A DNA stretch of 64,000 nucleotides from Arthrobacter sp. H35-D1 (GTDB lineage: Bacteria > Actinomycetota > Actinomycetes > Actinomycetales > Micrococcaceae). Made by a program: the position numbers and the translations under genes. The notes under the pieces are model-generated. The model saw only the letters and a list, made by a program, of their open reading frames with translations. It had not been told where the DNA came from and did no database searches. This document shows positions 1-10,982 of this stretch, piece by piece; position 1 is the first letter of the stretch; each line of letters begins with the position of its first letter. The stretch is from positions 124,001 through 188,000 of the forward strand of contig NZ_JASISP010000005.1 in NCBI RefSeq assembly GCF_030063185.1, read 5' to 3'.

Positions 1-1
1 C

Positions 2-1009
2 AAGCCGACGTTTATCCTGGCCGTGCCGCGCGTCTTTGAAAAGGTTTACAACTCCGCCTCCCTGAAGGCCGAAGGCGACGGCAAGGGCAAGATCTTTGCC
101 GCAGCTGCCAAGACCGCCATCGACTACTCCCGGGCCCAGCAGGAAGGCGGCGCCGGGCTTGTGCTCAAACTCAAGCACTCGGTATTCGACAAGCTTGTCT
201 ACACGAAGTTGCGCGCAGCCATGGGCGGCAACGTTCGCCACGCAGTCTCCGGCGGCGGTCCGCTTGGCGAGCGGCTGGGCCACTTTTACCAGGGCATCGG
301 GCTGCAAATCCTCGAGGGCTACGGCCTGACGGAAACCACCGCGCCCATCACCGTCAACCGCCCGGAGCGGATCAAGATCGGCACAGTGGGCGCACCGCTT
401 CCCGGCAATGCCGTGAAGATCGCGGACGACGGCGAAATCCTCGCCAAAGGCGTGTGCGTCATGAAGGGCTACTTCGGCCGCGACGACCTGACGGCGGAGA
501 ACTTTGTGGACGGCTGGTTCCGCACCGGGGACATCGGCCAGCTCGACGACCAAGGCTTCTTGACCATCACCGGACGCAAGAAGGAAATCATCGTCACCTC
601 CAGCGGCAAGAATGTGGTTCCAGCCCTCCTGGAGGACCAGATCCGCGCCGATAGCATCGTCTCCCAGTGCGTGGTCATCGGCGAACAGCGCCCGTTCATC
701 GCAGCCATTGTCACCATCGACGAGGAGGCGCTGCCACTGTGGGGCAAACAGCACGGCCTGCCGGCAGGCATCACGGTGGCTGAAGCCGCCGCGCACCAGA
801 ACGTCATTGCCGCCGTGCAGGGCGCCGTCAACCGCGCCAACTCCTCGGTGTCCTCCGCCGAAGCCATCAAGCAGTTCAGGATCGTGGACAGCGACTTCAC
901 CGAGACCTCCGGACACCTGACACCCTCGTTGAAGGTCAAGCGCGCCCAGGTCATGAAGGACTTTGACGCGGTCGTTGAAGAGATCTACCTGAGCAAGAAG
1001 CCCTCCTAA
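2..1009 (+). CDS. Long-chain fatty-acid-CoA ligase, C-terminal part (5' end outside window)
   Basis: This is an ATP-dependent acyl-CoA synthetase that activates fatty acids through an acyl-AMP intermediate. About 335 residues are visible; the frame is open from base 2 and reads KPTFILAVPRVFEKVY, a stretch typical of the FadD15 group, so the true start lies upstream. The adenylation-core motif GYGLTETTAPIT and the fatty-acyl-CoA-synthetase signature (DGWFRTGDIG followed by GRKKEIIVTSSGKNV) are both present, so the catalytic C-terminal subdomain is complete. The chain end, LKVKRAQVMKDF, is the usual FadD15-type terminus. The gene converges on pyc, separated by a structured 180-bp gap. Substrate chain length is not readable from the sequence. 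Confidence 0.93.
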   Translation, partial: KPTFILAVPRVFEKVYNSASLKAEGDGKGKIFAAAAKTAIDYSRAQQEGGAGLVLKLKHSVFDKLVYTKLRAAMGGNVRHAVSGGGPLGERLGHFYQGIGLQILEGYGLTETTAPITVNRPERIKIGTVGAPLPGNAVKIADDGEILAKGVCVMKGYFGRDDLTAENFVDGWFRTGDIGQLDDQGFLTITGRKKEIIVTSSGKNVVPALLEDQIRADSIVSQCVVIGEQRPFIAAIVTIDEEALPLWGKQHGLPAGITVAEAAAHQNVIAAVQGAVNRANSSVSSAEAIKQFRIVDSDFTETSGHLTPSLKVKRAQVMKDFDAVVEEIYLSKKPS

Positions 1010-1033
1010 GGGCACAGTTGGCAGCAAAAAGCG

Positions 1034-1173
1034 GCGCTGCCGGATCCCGGAGCGGGGATGGCGTGATTTCCTTCCCTCGCTTCGCAAGCTCACCGGGGAA
1101 CCCTCGGAAATCACTTGCCAAGGTCGCCCAGCGACCGAGAAAATCTTACTGCCCGTGAGGGATCCGGCAGCGC
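1034..1173. repeat. Multi-hairpin palindromic element between convergent genes
   Basis: Several inverted repeats are nested here. A 15-bp perfect arm pair (GCGCTGCCGGATCCC at 1034-1048 and its complement at 1159-1173) encloses GTGATTTCC/GGAAATCAC (1063-1071/1106-1114). Inside that are TTCCC/GGGAA (1072-1076/1096-1100) and GCTT-CGC-AAGC (1079-1089). A separate hairpin, GGTCGC-CCA-GCGACC, lies at 1122-1136. The element fills the gap between the ends of the acyl-CoA ligase gene and pyc, so it may end transcription from both sides, but there is no clean T-run. A dispersed extragenic palindrome is the alternative. Confidence 0.6.
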
Positions 1174-1191
1174 TGGCGTGCTTAACTGCGC

Positions 1192-4100
1192 TTAAGAGAT
1201 GACCACCAGCAGGTCCCCGCCTTGGACCTGGGCAACTCCGGACACGGCGAGGCGGGAGACTGTGCCGCCCACCGGCGTCGTAATTGACGCTTCCATCTTC
1301 ATGGCCTCGATGGTGGCAAGGGTGGAGCCCGCCTCAACGACGTCGCCCACCTCCACCTTCACGCTCACGGCACCGGCGAAGGGCGCCGCCACCTGGCCGG
1401 GCACGCCCTCGTCGGCCTTTTCGGCGCTGACGGCGGTGCTTTCAATGCTGCGATCGCGCACCGTGACGGGGCGGATTTGACCATTCATCTTGCACATGAC
1501 GGTGCGCATGCCTTTTTCATCGGCCTCGGAAACGGTTTCCAGGGCGGCGATCAGGCGCACTCCCGGCTCGAGGGCAATCACGTGCTCCACGCCGCGGCGC
1601 AGTCCGAACAGGTAGTCGCGGGTATCCAGCACGGAGACGTCGCCGTACGCCTCGCGCACAGCCTGGAACTCCTTCGTGGGTCCGGCAAACAGCAATCGGT
1701 TCAGGGCTGCGCGACGGGTTTCGCTGTCCGCTGCCAGTTCCGCGCTGTCCTCCGTGCTGAGCGTGCCCATGCGTTCAACGACCGTGCGGCCCTGGAGTGC
1801 CTTTGTCCGGAACGGCTCGGGCCAGCCGCCGGGTGGAGTGCCCAGCTCGCCGCCCAGGAAGCCCACCACGGAGTCGGGGATGTCGTAGTTTTGCGGGTTT
1901 TCCTCGAAGTCGGCCGGGTCGGCCTTGATGCCCACCAGGTGCAGGGCCAGGTCCCCCACCACCTTGGACGACGGCGTGACCTTCACCAGGTGCCCCAGGA
2001 TCCTGTCCGCCGCCGTGTACATGTCCTCGATTTCCTCGAAGCGCTCGCCCAGGCCGAGGGCAATGGCCTGCTGGCGCAGGTTGGAGAGCTGGCCGCCGGG
2101 GATTTCGTGCAGGTAGACGCGGCCGGTGGGTGCCGCCAGGCCGGATTCAAACGGCGAGTACAGCCGGCGCACCGCTTCCCAATACGGCTCGAGGGAGCTG
2201 ATGGCGGTCAAGTCGATGCCGGTGTCGCGCTCGGTGTGCGCCAAGGCGGCAACCAGTGCGGAGGCCGAGGGCTGGCTGGTGGTCCCGGCCAGGGCTGCCG
2301 AGGCGACGTCCACGGCGTCGACCCCTGCATCAACTGCGGCCATGAGGGTGGCCAGCTGGCCGCCGGCCGTGTCATGGGTGTGCAGGTGGACCGGCAGTTC
2401 AAAGCGTGCGCGCAAAGCCGTGACAAGCTTCGCCGCGGCGGCCGGGCGCAACACGCCGGCCATGTCCTTGATGGCCAGGATGTGCGCGCCGGCGTCCACA
2501 ATGCGCTGGGCCAATGCCATGTAGTAGTCGAGGGTGTAAATGGTTTCCGCCGGGTCAAGGAGGTCCCCGGTGTAGCACAGCGCTACTTCGGCAACTGCTG
2601 TGCCCGTGGCGCGCACTGCCTTGATGGCGGGGACCATCTGGTCCACGTCGTTGAGGGCGTCGAAGATGCGGAAGATGTCGATGCCGCTCGCGGCGGCTTC
2701 CTGCACGAACGCGTCCGTCACTTCGGCCGGGTAGGGCGTGTAGCCAACGGTATTGCGCCCGCGCAGCAACATCTGCAGGCAAACGTTCGGCAGGGCTTCG
2801 CGCAGTGTCGCCAGGCGCTGCCACGGGTCTTCGCCCAGGAAGCGCAGCGACACATCATAGGTGGCCCCGCCCCAAGCCTCAACGGAGAGCAGCTGCGGGG
2901 TCAGCACGGACACGGCCGGGCCGGCAGCGGCGAGGTCCTTGGTGCGTACGCGGGTGGCCAGCAGCGACTGGTGTGCGTCGCGGAACGTGGTGTCGGTGAC
3001 GGCCACGGCTGTTTGGCTGCGCAGGGCGGCGGCGAACCCAACCGGTCCCAGCTCGGCCAACTGCTGTCGCGTGCCGGCAGGGGCCGACTCGAGGTCAACG
3101 TCGGGCAGCTTGCTGGCCGGGTCCTCCAACACCTGCAGTTCGCCGTGCGGCTTGTTGACGGTGACATCGGCCATCCACGTCAGCAGCTTGGTGCCGCGGT
3201 CGGAGGACCCGCGGTATTCAAGCAGTTCGGGCCGCTCGTCAATGAAGGAAGTTGCCACATCACCGGCGTTGAAGGCGGGGTCGTCCAGCACGGCCTGCAG
3301 GAAGGAAATATTGGTGGAGACGCCGCGGATGCGGAACTCCGCCAGGGCGCGCCGGGCGCGGCCCACGGCGGTTTTATAGTCGCGGCCGCGACAGGTGAGC
3401 TTGACGAGCATCGAATCGAAGTGCGGGCTGATTTCAGCACCCGTGTAAATGGTGCCGCCGTCGAGCCTGATGCCTGCACCGCCGGCTGAACGGTAGGTGG
3501 TGATGGTTCCGACGTCGGGACGGAAGCCGTTGGCGGGGTCCTCGGTGGTGATGCGGCACTGCAGGGCGGCGCCCTTGACGTGGACGCTGTCCTGGCTCAG
3601 GCCAAGATCTGCCAAGGTTTCGCCGGCGGCGATGCGCAGCTGGGCCTGGACCAAGTCGACGTCGGTGATTTCCTCGGTGACGGTGTGCTCGACCTGGATG
3701 CGCGGGTTCATTTCAATGAACACGTGCTGGCCGGCGCGCTCACCGACCGTGTCCACGAGGAACTCCACGGTGCCGGCGTTGACATAGCCCATGGCCTTGG
3801 CAAACTTGACGGCATCGCTGTGCAGGGCCTTGCGGATGTTCTCGTCAAGGTTGGGCGCCGGAGCGATTTCAATGACTTTTTGATGGCGGCGCTGCAGCGA
3901 GCAATCGCGCTCAAAGAGGTGGATGACATTGCCTTCGCCGTCGGCGAGGATCTGCACTTCAATGTGGCGCGGGCGCAGCACGGCCTGCTCCAGGAACATC
4001 GTGGCGTCGCCGAATGCTGCGTCGGCTTCGCGCATGGCTGCCCGCAGGGCGTCTTCGAGGTCCTCCGGCTTTTCCACCCGGCGCATGCCACGACCGCCAC

Positions 4101-4587
4101 CGCCTGCCACGGCCTTGGCAAAAATGGGGAAGCCAATGTCTTTTGCCGCTGCCAGCAACTCGTCAAGATCGGCACTGGGTGCGCTGGATTCCAGCACGGG
4201 GATGCCTGCCTTGCGGGCGGCGTCAATGGCGTGAACCTTGTTGCCCGTCAGTTCAAGTACTTCGGCCGGCGGGCCCACAAACGTGATCCCGGCATCCCTG
4301 GCTGCTGCTGCCAGTTCCGGGTTTTCCGAGAGGAAACCGTAGCCGGGGTAAATTGCGTCGGCCCCGGATTCCTTGGCCACGCGAATCACTTCCGCCACGT
4401 CCAGGTAGGCACGGACGGGGTGCCCTTCCTCCCCGATCAGGTAGGCCTCGTCCGCCTTCTGGCGGTGTGTTGAGGTGCGGTCCTCGTACGGGAAAACGGC
4501 TACCGTCTTGGCGCCGAGCTCGTAGCTGGCACGAAAGGCACGGATGGCAATTTCGCCGCGGTTGGCTACCAGAATCTTGGAAAACAT
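1192..4587 (-). CDS. pyc: Pyruvate carboxylase
   Basis: Cytosolic biotin enzyme that carboxylates pyruvate to oxaloacetate, the main anaplerotic step. At 1131 residues it has the usual single-chain length. An N-terminal biotin carboxylase domain begins MFSKILVANRGEIAIR and contains the ATP-grasp loop AVAGGGGRGMR. It is followed by a carboxyltransferase domain (DTTFRDAHQSLLATR near residue 545), the PYC/OADA domain and a C-terminal biotinyl domain whose EAMKMEAS lysine lies near residue 1097. The ATG at 4587 is chosen because AGGAG sits seven bases upstream; a longer open frame of 13 extra codons has no ribosome-binding site. The gene stands alone and converges with the acyl-CoA ligase. Confidence 0.97.
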   Translation of the reverse strand: MFSKILVANRGEIAIRAFRASYELGAKTVAVFPYEDRTSTHRQKADEAYLIGEEGHPVRAYLDVAEVIRVAKESGADAIYPGYGFLSENPELAAAARDAGITFVGPPAEVLELTGNKVHAIDAARKAGIPVLESSAPSADLDELLAAAKDIGFPIFAKAVAGGGGRGMRRVEKPEDLEDALRAAMREADAAFGDATMFLEQAVLRPRHIEVQILADGEGNVIHLFERDCSLQRRHQKVIEIAPAPNLDENIRKALHSDAVKFAKAMGYVNAGTVEFLVDTVGERAGQHVFIEMNPRIQVEHTVTEEITDVDLVQAQLRIAAGETLADLGLSQDSVHVKGAALQCRITTEDPANGFRPDVGTITTYRSAGGAGIRLDGGTIYTGAEISPHFDSMLVKLTCRGRDYKTAVGRARRALAEFRIRGVSTNISFLQAVLDDPAFNAGDVATSFIDERPELLEYRGSSDRGTKLLTWMADVTVNKPHGELQVLEDPASKLPDVDLESAPAGTRQQLAELGPVGFAAALRSQTAVAVTDTTFRDAHQSLLATRVRTKDLAAAGPAVSVLTPQLLSVEAWGGATYDVSLRFLGEDPWQRLATLREALPNVCLQMLLRGRNTVGYTPYPAEVTDAFVQEAAASGIDIFRIFDALNDVDQMVPAIKAVRATGTAVAEVALCYTGDLLDPAETIYTLDYYMALAQRIVDAGAHILAIKDMAGVLRPAAAAKLVTALRARFELPVHLHTHDTAGGQLATLMAAVDAGVDAVDVASAALAGTTSQPSASALVAALAHTERDTGIDLTAISSLEPYWEAVRRLYSPFESGLAAPTGRVYLHEIPGGQLSNLRQQAIALGLGERFEEIEDMYTAADRILGHLVKVTPSSKVVGDLALHLVGIKADPADFEENPQNYDIPDSVVGFLGGELGTPPGGWPEPFRTKALQGRTVVERMGTLSTEDSAELAADSETRRAALNRLLFAGPTKEFQAVREAYGDVSVLDTRDYLFGLRRGVEHVIALEPGVRLIAALETVSEADEKGMRTVMCKMNGQIRPVTVRDRSIESTAVSAEKADEGVPGQVAAPFAGAVSVKVEVGDVVEAGSTLATIEAMKMEASITTPVGGTVSRLAVSGVAQVQGGDLLVVIS

Positions 4588-4828
4588 TTCACTCCTGTGT
4601 TGACGATCATGTCGTGGCCGCCCCACCGCGGTGGCGGTGCAGCGACAAATCCGAGGGAACCCGCCCCGTGTGAATCCAGGCGGGTGCCCCGTGTTGATGG
4701 TGCTGTTTCAGTGATGCAAGCATTGCAGGCTGTGCCACACCTCACCGCTGCCAGCGTAGCAAATTCCGGAGCCACCCCTGCTGCGACACCTCATACATAC
4801 GATGTGCGGGGGTCGCAGCTTCGGGTGT
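4588..4828. other. Intergenic region upstream of pyc and downstream of gcvP
   Basis: No gene is seen. Near pyc lies a perfect 12-bp palindrome, CCACCGCGGTGG (4623-4634), a possible operator. Further up is a 7-bp stem, ACCCGCC/GGCGGGT (4659-4665/4679-4685), a weak hairpin without a T-run that could help end gcvP transcription. The pyc promoter must lie here, but no convincing -35/-10 pair was found. Confidence 0.35.
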
Positions 4829-7771
<2,943 letters not shown>

Positions 7772-7803
7772 GGGGTTCTCCAAGTCGCTAATGTTCCACA
7801 GCT

Positions 7804-7809
7804 ATTGTA
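7804..7809 (-). promoter_or_regulatory. Candidate -10 box for gcvP
   Basis: On the minus strand TACAAT lies about 33 bases upstream of the TTG at 7771, so transcription would start just ahead of the GGAG ribosome-binding site. No good -35 box is visible. No glycine riboswitch fits in the short gap between the divergent genes. Confidence 0.35.
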
Positions 7810-7873
7810 TGTGTCAGGGCTTTTCGCAGCAGCACATGATTGGGCAAGCAACGCAAAGGGTAATGGTTTTTCT

Positions 7874-8710
7874 GTGCAAGTAGTGAGTATCAGCAGCCTC
7901 AAGGGCGGCGTCGGCAAGACCTCGGTCACGCTTGGGCTCGCCTCGGCAGCCTTGGCCGCCGGCATCCCCACTTTGGTGATCGACCTCGACCCCCATGCAG
8001 ACGCCACCACCGGCTTGGGCGTGGCGGCGGGCGGTCAGCTCGACATTGGCCAACTGATCAAGAATTCCCGCAAGGCAGATCTTGGCGCCAATGTGGTTCC
8101 AAGTGGTTGGCTGGCCGCGCACAAGTCCGACGGCGGCACTGCACCCGTGCTCGACGTCGCCATGGGCTCGGCGTTCAGCGGCATCTACGACAGGCCCGAT
8201 CTGGGCAAACGCGACCTTCGCCGCCTGGCCACGCTGCTGGCCAATGCAGACCGCGACGGCACGGCTCCCTACCAGCTGGTCTTGATCGACTGCCCACCGT
8301 CGCTGAACGGCCTGACGCGCATGGCGTGGACAGCCAGCAGCCGTGTGCTGTTGGTCGCTGAACCCGGCCTGTTCTCCGTAGCTGGCACACAGCGCACCCT
8401 GCGGGCCATTGAGCTGTTCCGCGCTGAATTTGCCCCTGCCCTGGTACCGGCCGGCATTGTGGCGAACAGGGTGCGCACCGGTTCCAATGAACACGCCTAC
8501 CGCTTGTCCGAGATGAAGACCATGTTTGGCGAGCTGCTGCTCTCCCCCACCATTCCGGAGCAGGCCAACTGGCAACAGATCCAGGGTGCTGCCCATCCGG
8601 TGCACCAGTGGCCCGGGGATTCAGCAAAGAACGCCTCGGCGCTCTTTGACCGGCTGCTTGACTCGGTGTTGACCCAAAGCGCCACCCGCAGCCGCCTCTA
8701 CCGCGGCTAG
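7874..8710 (+). CDS. ParA/MinD-type P-loop ATPase (orphan)
   Basis: ParA-superfamily ATPase of about 278 residues. The deviant Walker A motif KGGVGKTS is near residues 10-17, followed by LVIDLDPHADATTGLG and the Walker B region VLIDCPPSLNGL. The open frame runs further upstream but overlaps the 5' end of gcvP; the conserved fold begins VQVVSISSLKGG, so GTG at 7874 is preferred. It has no strong ribosome-binding site (AAAGGG is 13 bases away), and GTG at 7883 is possible. No ParB gene or parS-like site is adjacent, so it is unlikely to be the chromosomal ParA. It sits between gcvP and a resR-like regulator, where M. tuberculosis has only a small hypothetical gene. Its cargo is unknown. Confidence 0.85.
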   Translation: MQVVSISSLKGGVGKTSVTLGLASAALAAGIPTLVIDLDPHADATTGLGVAAGGQLDIGQLIKNSRKADLGANVVPSGWLAAHKSDGGTAPVLDVAMGSAFSGIYDRPDLGKRDLRRLATLLANADRDGTAPYQLVLIDCPPSLNGLTRMAWTASSRVLLVAEPGLFSVAGTQRTLRAIELFRAEFAPALVPAGIVANRVRTGSNEHAYRLSEMKTMFGELLLSPTIPEQANWQQIQGAAHPVHQWPGDSAKNASALFDRLLDSVLTQSATRSRLYRG

Positions 8711-8727
8711 CAGACGCTGCCCACCCA

Positions 8728-8763
8728 TTCGAGTGCGCAGTAGTTTTCGAGTGCGCAGTAGTT
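8728..8763. repeat. Two tandem copies of an 18-bp repeat
   Basis: TTCGAGTGCGCAGTAGTT occurs twice, back to back, in the gap between the convergent ends of the ParA-type gene and the MerR gene. The copies are identical. No function is evident. Confidence 0.8.
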
Positions 8764-8842
8764 GTGGATGTTTTCGCGCGACACCCGCAACTGCTCCCGT
8801 TTCGAATTCACAACAGGCAGTTGGGGCTCATGGGAGCCGGGT

Positions 8843-9436
8843 TTAGGAGATTTTGCGCGCTTCGCGGCGTTTGCTGAGCTCATCGTCCCGAAATGTCTGC
8901 ACGGCTGCATGCTCGCTGGGCAGTGCGGCCAAGCTTCCTTCAACTTCACGCCAGACACGCCCCACGGCAATGCCAAACACCCCTTGTCCACCTTGGACCA
9001 AGTCAATGACTTCGTCGGCAGAGGTGCATTCGTAGACGGAAGCCCCGTCGCTCATCAAGGTGATTTGCGCCAGATCTTCAACTCCGCGCTCCCGCAGGTG
9101 TTCAACGGCCGTACGAATTTGCTGCAGGGACACGCCCGAGTCCAAGAGTCGCTTGACGACCTTCAAGACGAGAATGTCGCGGAAACCGTAGAGACGTTGT
9201 GAGCCGGATCCGGCGGCGCCGCGCACGGCGGGTTCAACCAGTCCTGTGCGCGCCCAGTAGTCCAATTGGCGGTAGGTGATGCCGGCAGCCTTGCACGCGG
9301 TGGGTCCGCGGTAGCCGGCGTGCTCGTCCAGAACGGGCAGATCCTCGGTGAATAGCAAGCCCTGCGATCCTGCCCCGAGGGCGGTGCTGGGGACAACGGC
9401 TGCCGTCGGCTCGCCGGCGTCACTCTTGGCACTCAC
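8843..9436 (-). CDS. MerR-family regulator, ResR/McdR (Rv1830) type
   Basis: DNA-binding regulator of 197 residues. A winged helix of MerR type (GYRGPTACKAAGITYRQLDY, then YGFRDILVLKVVKRLLDSG) lies in the first two thirds, and a helical dimerisation segment follows. GTG at 9436 is chosen because AGGAGG precedes it at ideal spacing; the frame continues 58 codons upstream without support. Its position after the ftsR-like gene and the nuclease matches M. tuberculosis Rv1830, a regulator linked to growth and antibiotic resilience. The functional transfer is by synteny and family, not proven. A separate promoter lies upstream, so it need not depend on the neighbouring operon. Confidence 0.88.
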   Translation of the reverse strand: MSAKSDAGEPTAAVVPSTALGAGSQGLLFTEDLPVLDEHAGYRGPTACKAAGITYRQLDYWARTGLVEPAVRGAAGSGSQRLYGFRDILVLKVVKRLLDSGVSLQQIRTAVEHLRERGVEDLAQITLMSDGASVYECTSADEVIDLVQGGQGVFGIAVGRVWREVEGSLAALPSEHAAVQTFRDDELSKRREARKIS

Positions 9437-9581
9437 TTGGATCCTCCTGTTCGCAGTCCCCCCAATAGGGTTGGTGTGCCTGCATTCGACAGGGGCCAAA
9501 CACTTGGGGCGAGCTGTTGGGACGCTAGCCTCCAGTGTGCCCGCACCAGCCGAAGCTTGCAATGGGGAACTCAATACCTCG

Positions 9582-9610
9582 ACGTTAGAGCGGTGCGGGA
9601 GCAAGGTCAA
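9582..9610 (-). promoter_or_regulatory. Candidate promoter of the resR-like gene
   Basis: On the minus strand TTGACC and TAACGT are separated by exactly 17 bp, a good housekeeping-sigma arrangement. Transcription would begin near 9575 and give a leader of roughly 140 bases before the GTG at 9436. The 263-bp gap holds no gene. Confidence 0.5.
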
Positions 9611-9699
9611 AGACGTCCGTACAACAATTTTGGCGTGTCGAAACTTTCAGCCTCAGGTTTAGGGTTAGCCATGACGCGAAACTGCCCGGAACCTGCGGA

Positions 9700-10212
9700 C
9701 TATTTCTCAAAATCCTCGGGTTCCACGTCATCGAGGAATTCCCGAAATTGACGAACCTCACGTTCCTTGGCTTCGTCGTCGACCTCTTGGGAGACGTGTT
9801 CACTACCGTCCTCCTCGTGGCCGGCAATAAGCACCCCAGCTTCCTCCACCAGGCTTTCCGCAGCCCAGATGGGGCACCCGGCGCGCTGGGCGATGGCGAT
9901 CGCGTCGGAGGCCCGCGAGCCAATGGTGGTGCCATTGTCAAAAATGATTTCAGCGTAAAACACGCCTTCCTCCACCTTTGTCAGGTTGACGCGTGCAATG
10001 CTGTGGCCCAGCGCCAGAACCACTCCGCACAGCAGGTCGTGGGTCAACGGCCGGGGCGGAACCACGCCTTGCTCGGCCAGCGCAATGGCGGTGGCTTCCG
10101 CGGCACCGATCCAAATGGGGATGTGACGCTCACCCACCGCCTCGCGCAGCAGTACGAGAGGCTGGTTGGAGGGCATCTCAATTCTGACGCCAACAATCGT
10201 GACCTCAATCAT
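9700..10212 (-). CDS. Bifunctional nuclease family protein (BFN/DUF151)
   Basis: Protein of 170 residues that starts MIEVTIVGVRIE and contains PIWIGAAEATAIALA and the family signature GSRASDAIAIAQRAGCPIW. Members of this family are small nucleases of the plant BFN type; the bacterial role is poorly known. The C-terminal 40 residues are acidic and probably disordered. The ATG overlaps the stop of the preceding MerR gene by four bases (ATGA), so translation is probably coupled. The order ftsR-like, BFN, resR-like is conserved in mycobacteria (Rv1828-Rv1830) and corynebacteria. Confidence 0.92.
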   Translation of the reverse strand: MIEVTIVGVRIEMPSNQPLVLLREAVGERHIPIWIGAAEATAIALAEQGVVPPRPLTHDLLCGVVLALGHSIARVNLTKVEEGVFYAEIIFDNGTTIGSRASDAIAIAQRAGCPIWAAESLVEEAGVLIAGHEEDGSEHVSQEVDDEAKEREVRQFREFLDDVEPEDFEK

Positions 10213-10976
10213 GGAGTCTCCATTTCAGCAATGCGAGCATGGACCAAGGCGCTGTGCAGGCTCAGGCACAGTTCGGCGATTTCCCTCGCAGTCTCTGCGG
10301 CACGGACGGAGGAGGTGCCGTCACGCTTGGCGGAGCGGGGACCAACGGCTCGTTCCACCAGACCAAATTCCCGCTCCGCTGCCGCCTGGAAGGGCCGCAA
10401 ATGCCGCGGTTCCAGACCGTGGGCTGCCAGCGAAGTGCAGGCCCGCGCCACCTTGAGGGCGTGGTCGTCGAAGCTGCCGTCTTGAATTTCCAAAAGCCCG
10501 TAGCTGAGCATGGTCTCATACAGTTCCAGCCCGGCCCCTGATTCGGTGCGCAACTGTTCGGGACTCAGCCGCCGCGAACGGCTCTCCAGTTCACGGGCCA
10601 AGCCCTCGGAGACCATCCGCGGGGCGATGGACACTCCCGGAGGGAGATTTTCCGGAGTCTGGCCCTGATCAATGGCCTCAAGGTATTCACGGATCACTTT
10701 CAGCGGCAGGTAGTGGTCGCGTTGCAAGGCCAGCACAAAGCGCAGGCGTTCGACGTCGGACTCCCGGAACTGGCGATACCCTGCGGGCGTGCGCTGCGGG
10801 GAGATCAAACCCTTTTCTTCGTAGAAGCGGATCTTGGAGGCTGTTACCGAAGGGAAATCGGCGTTAAGTTGGGCCAGCACCTCACCTATGTTCAGGACGG
10901 CGGCAGCGCCGGAGCGCCGGCTGCTGGATTGCACATCCACCAGCCGGCGTCCGGCACTGGGGTTCACGCTTGCCAC
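10209..10976 (-). CDS. ftsR: MerR-family regulator, FtsR (Rv1828/Cg1631) type
   Basis: Transcriptional regulator of 255 residues. After a variable 27-residue N-terminus comes a MerR-type winged helix (LNIGEVLAQLNADFPSVTAS, then RFYEEKGLISPQRTPAGYRQF) and a long helical C-terminal half. In Corynebacterium glutamicum the orthologous position is FtsR, an activator of ftsZ. Here the gene lies six bases after the FHA gene stop and overlaps the nuclease start, forming a three-gene unit. The GTG start at 10976 has AGGG upstream. The name rests on synteny and family. Confidence 0.88.
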   Translation of the reverse strand: MASVNPSAGRRLVDVQSSSRRSGAAAVLNIGEVLAQLNADFPSVTASKIRFYEEKGLISPQRTPAGYRQFRESDVERLRFVLALQRDHYLPLKVIREYLEAIDQGQTPENLPPGVSIAPRMVSEGLARELESRSRRLSPEQLRTESGAGLELYETMLSYGLLEIQDGSFDDHALKVARACTSLAAHGLEPRHLRPFQAAAEREFGLVERAVGPRSAKRDGTSSVRAAETAREIAELCLSLHSALVHARIAEMETP

Positions 10977-10982
10977 GTCGCC

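Noticed and set aside
1477-3489. 670-codon open frame on the plus strand opposite pyc
   Set aside because: It is antisense to the conserved pyc frame; long antisense frames are common at this GC content, and its composition (His/Gly/Gln-rich) matches no protein family.
7772-7873. Glycine riboswitch before gcvP
   Set aside because: The gap is about 100 bp and shared with a divergent gene; a tandem glycine aptamer does not fit and no motif is visible.
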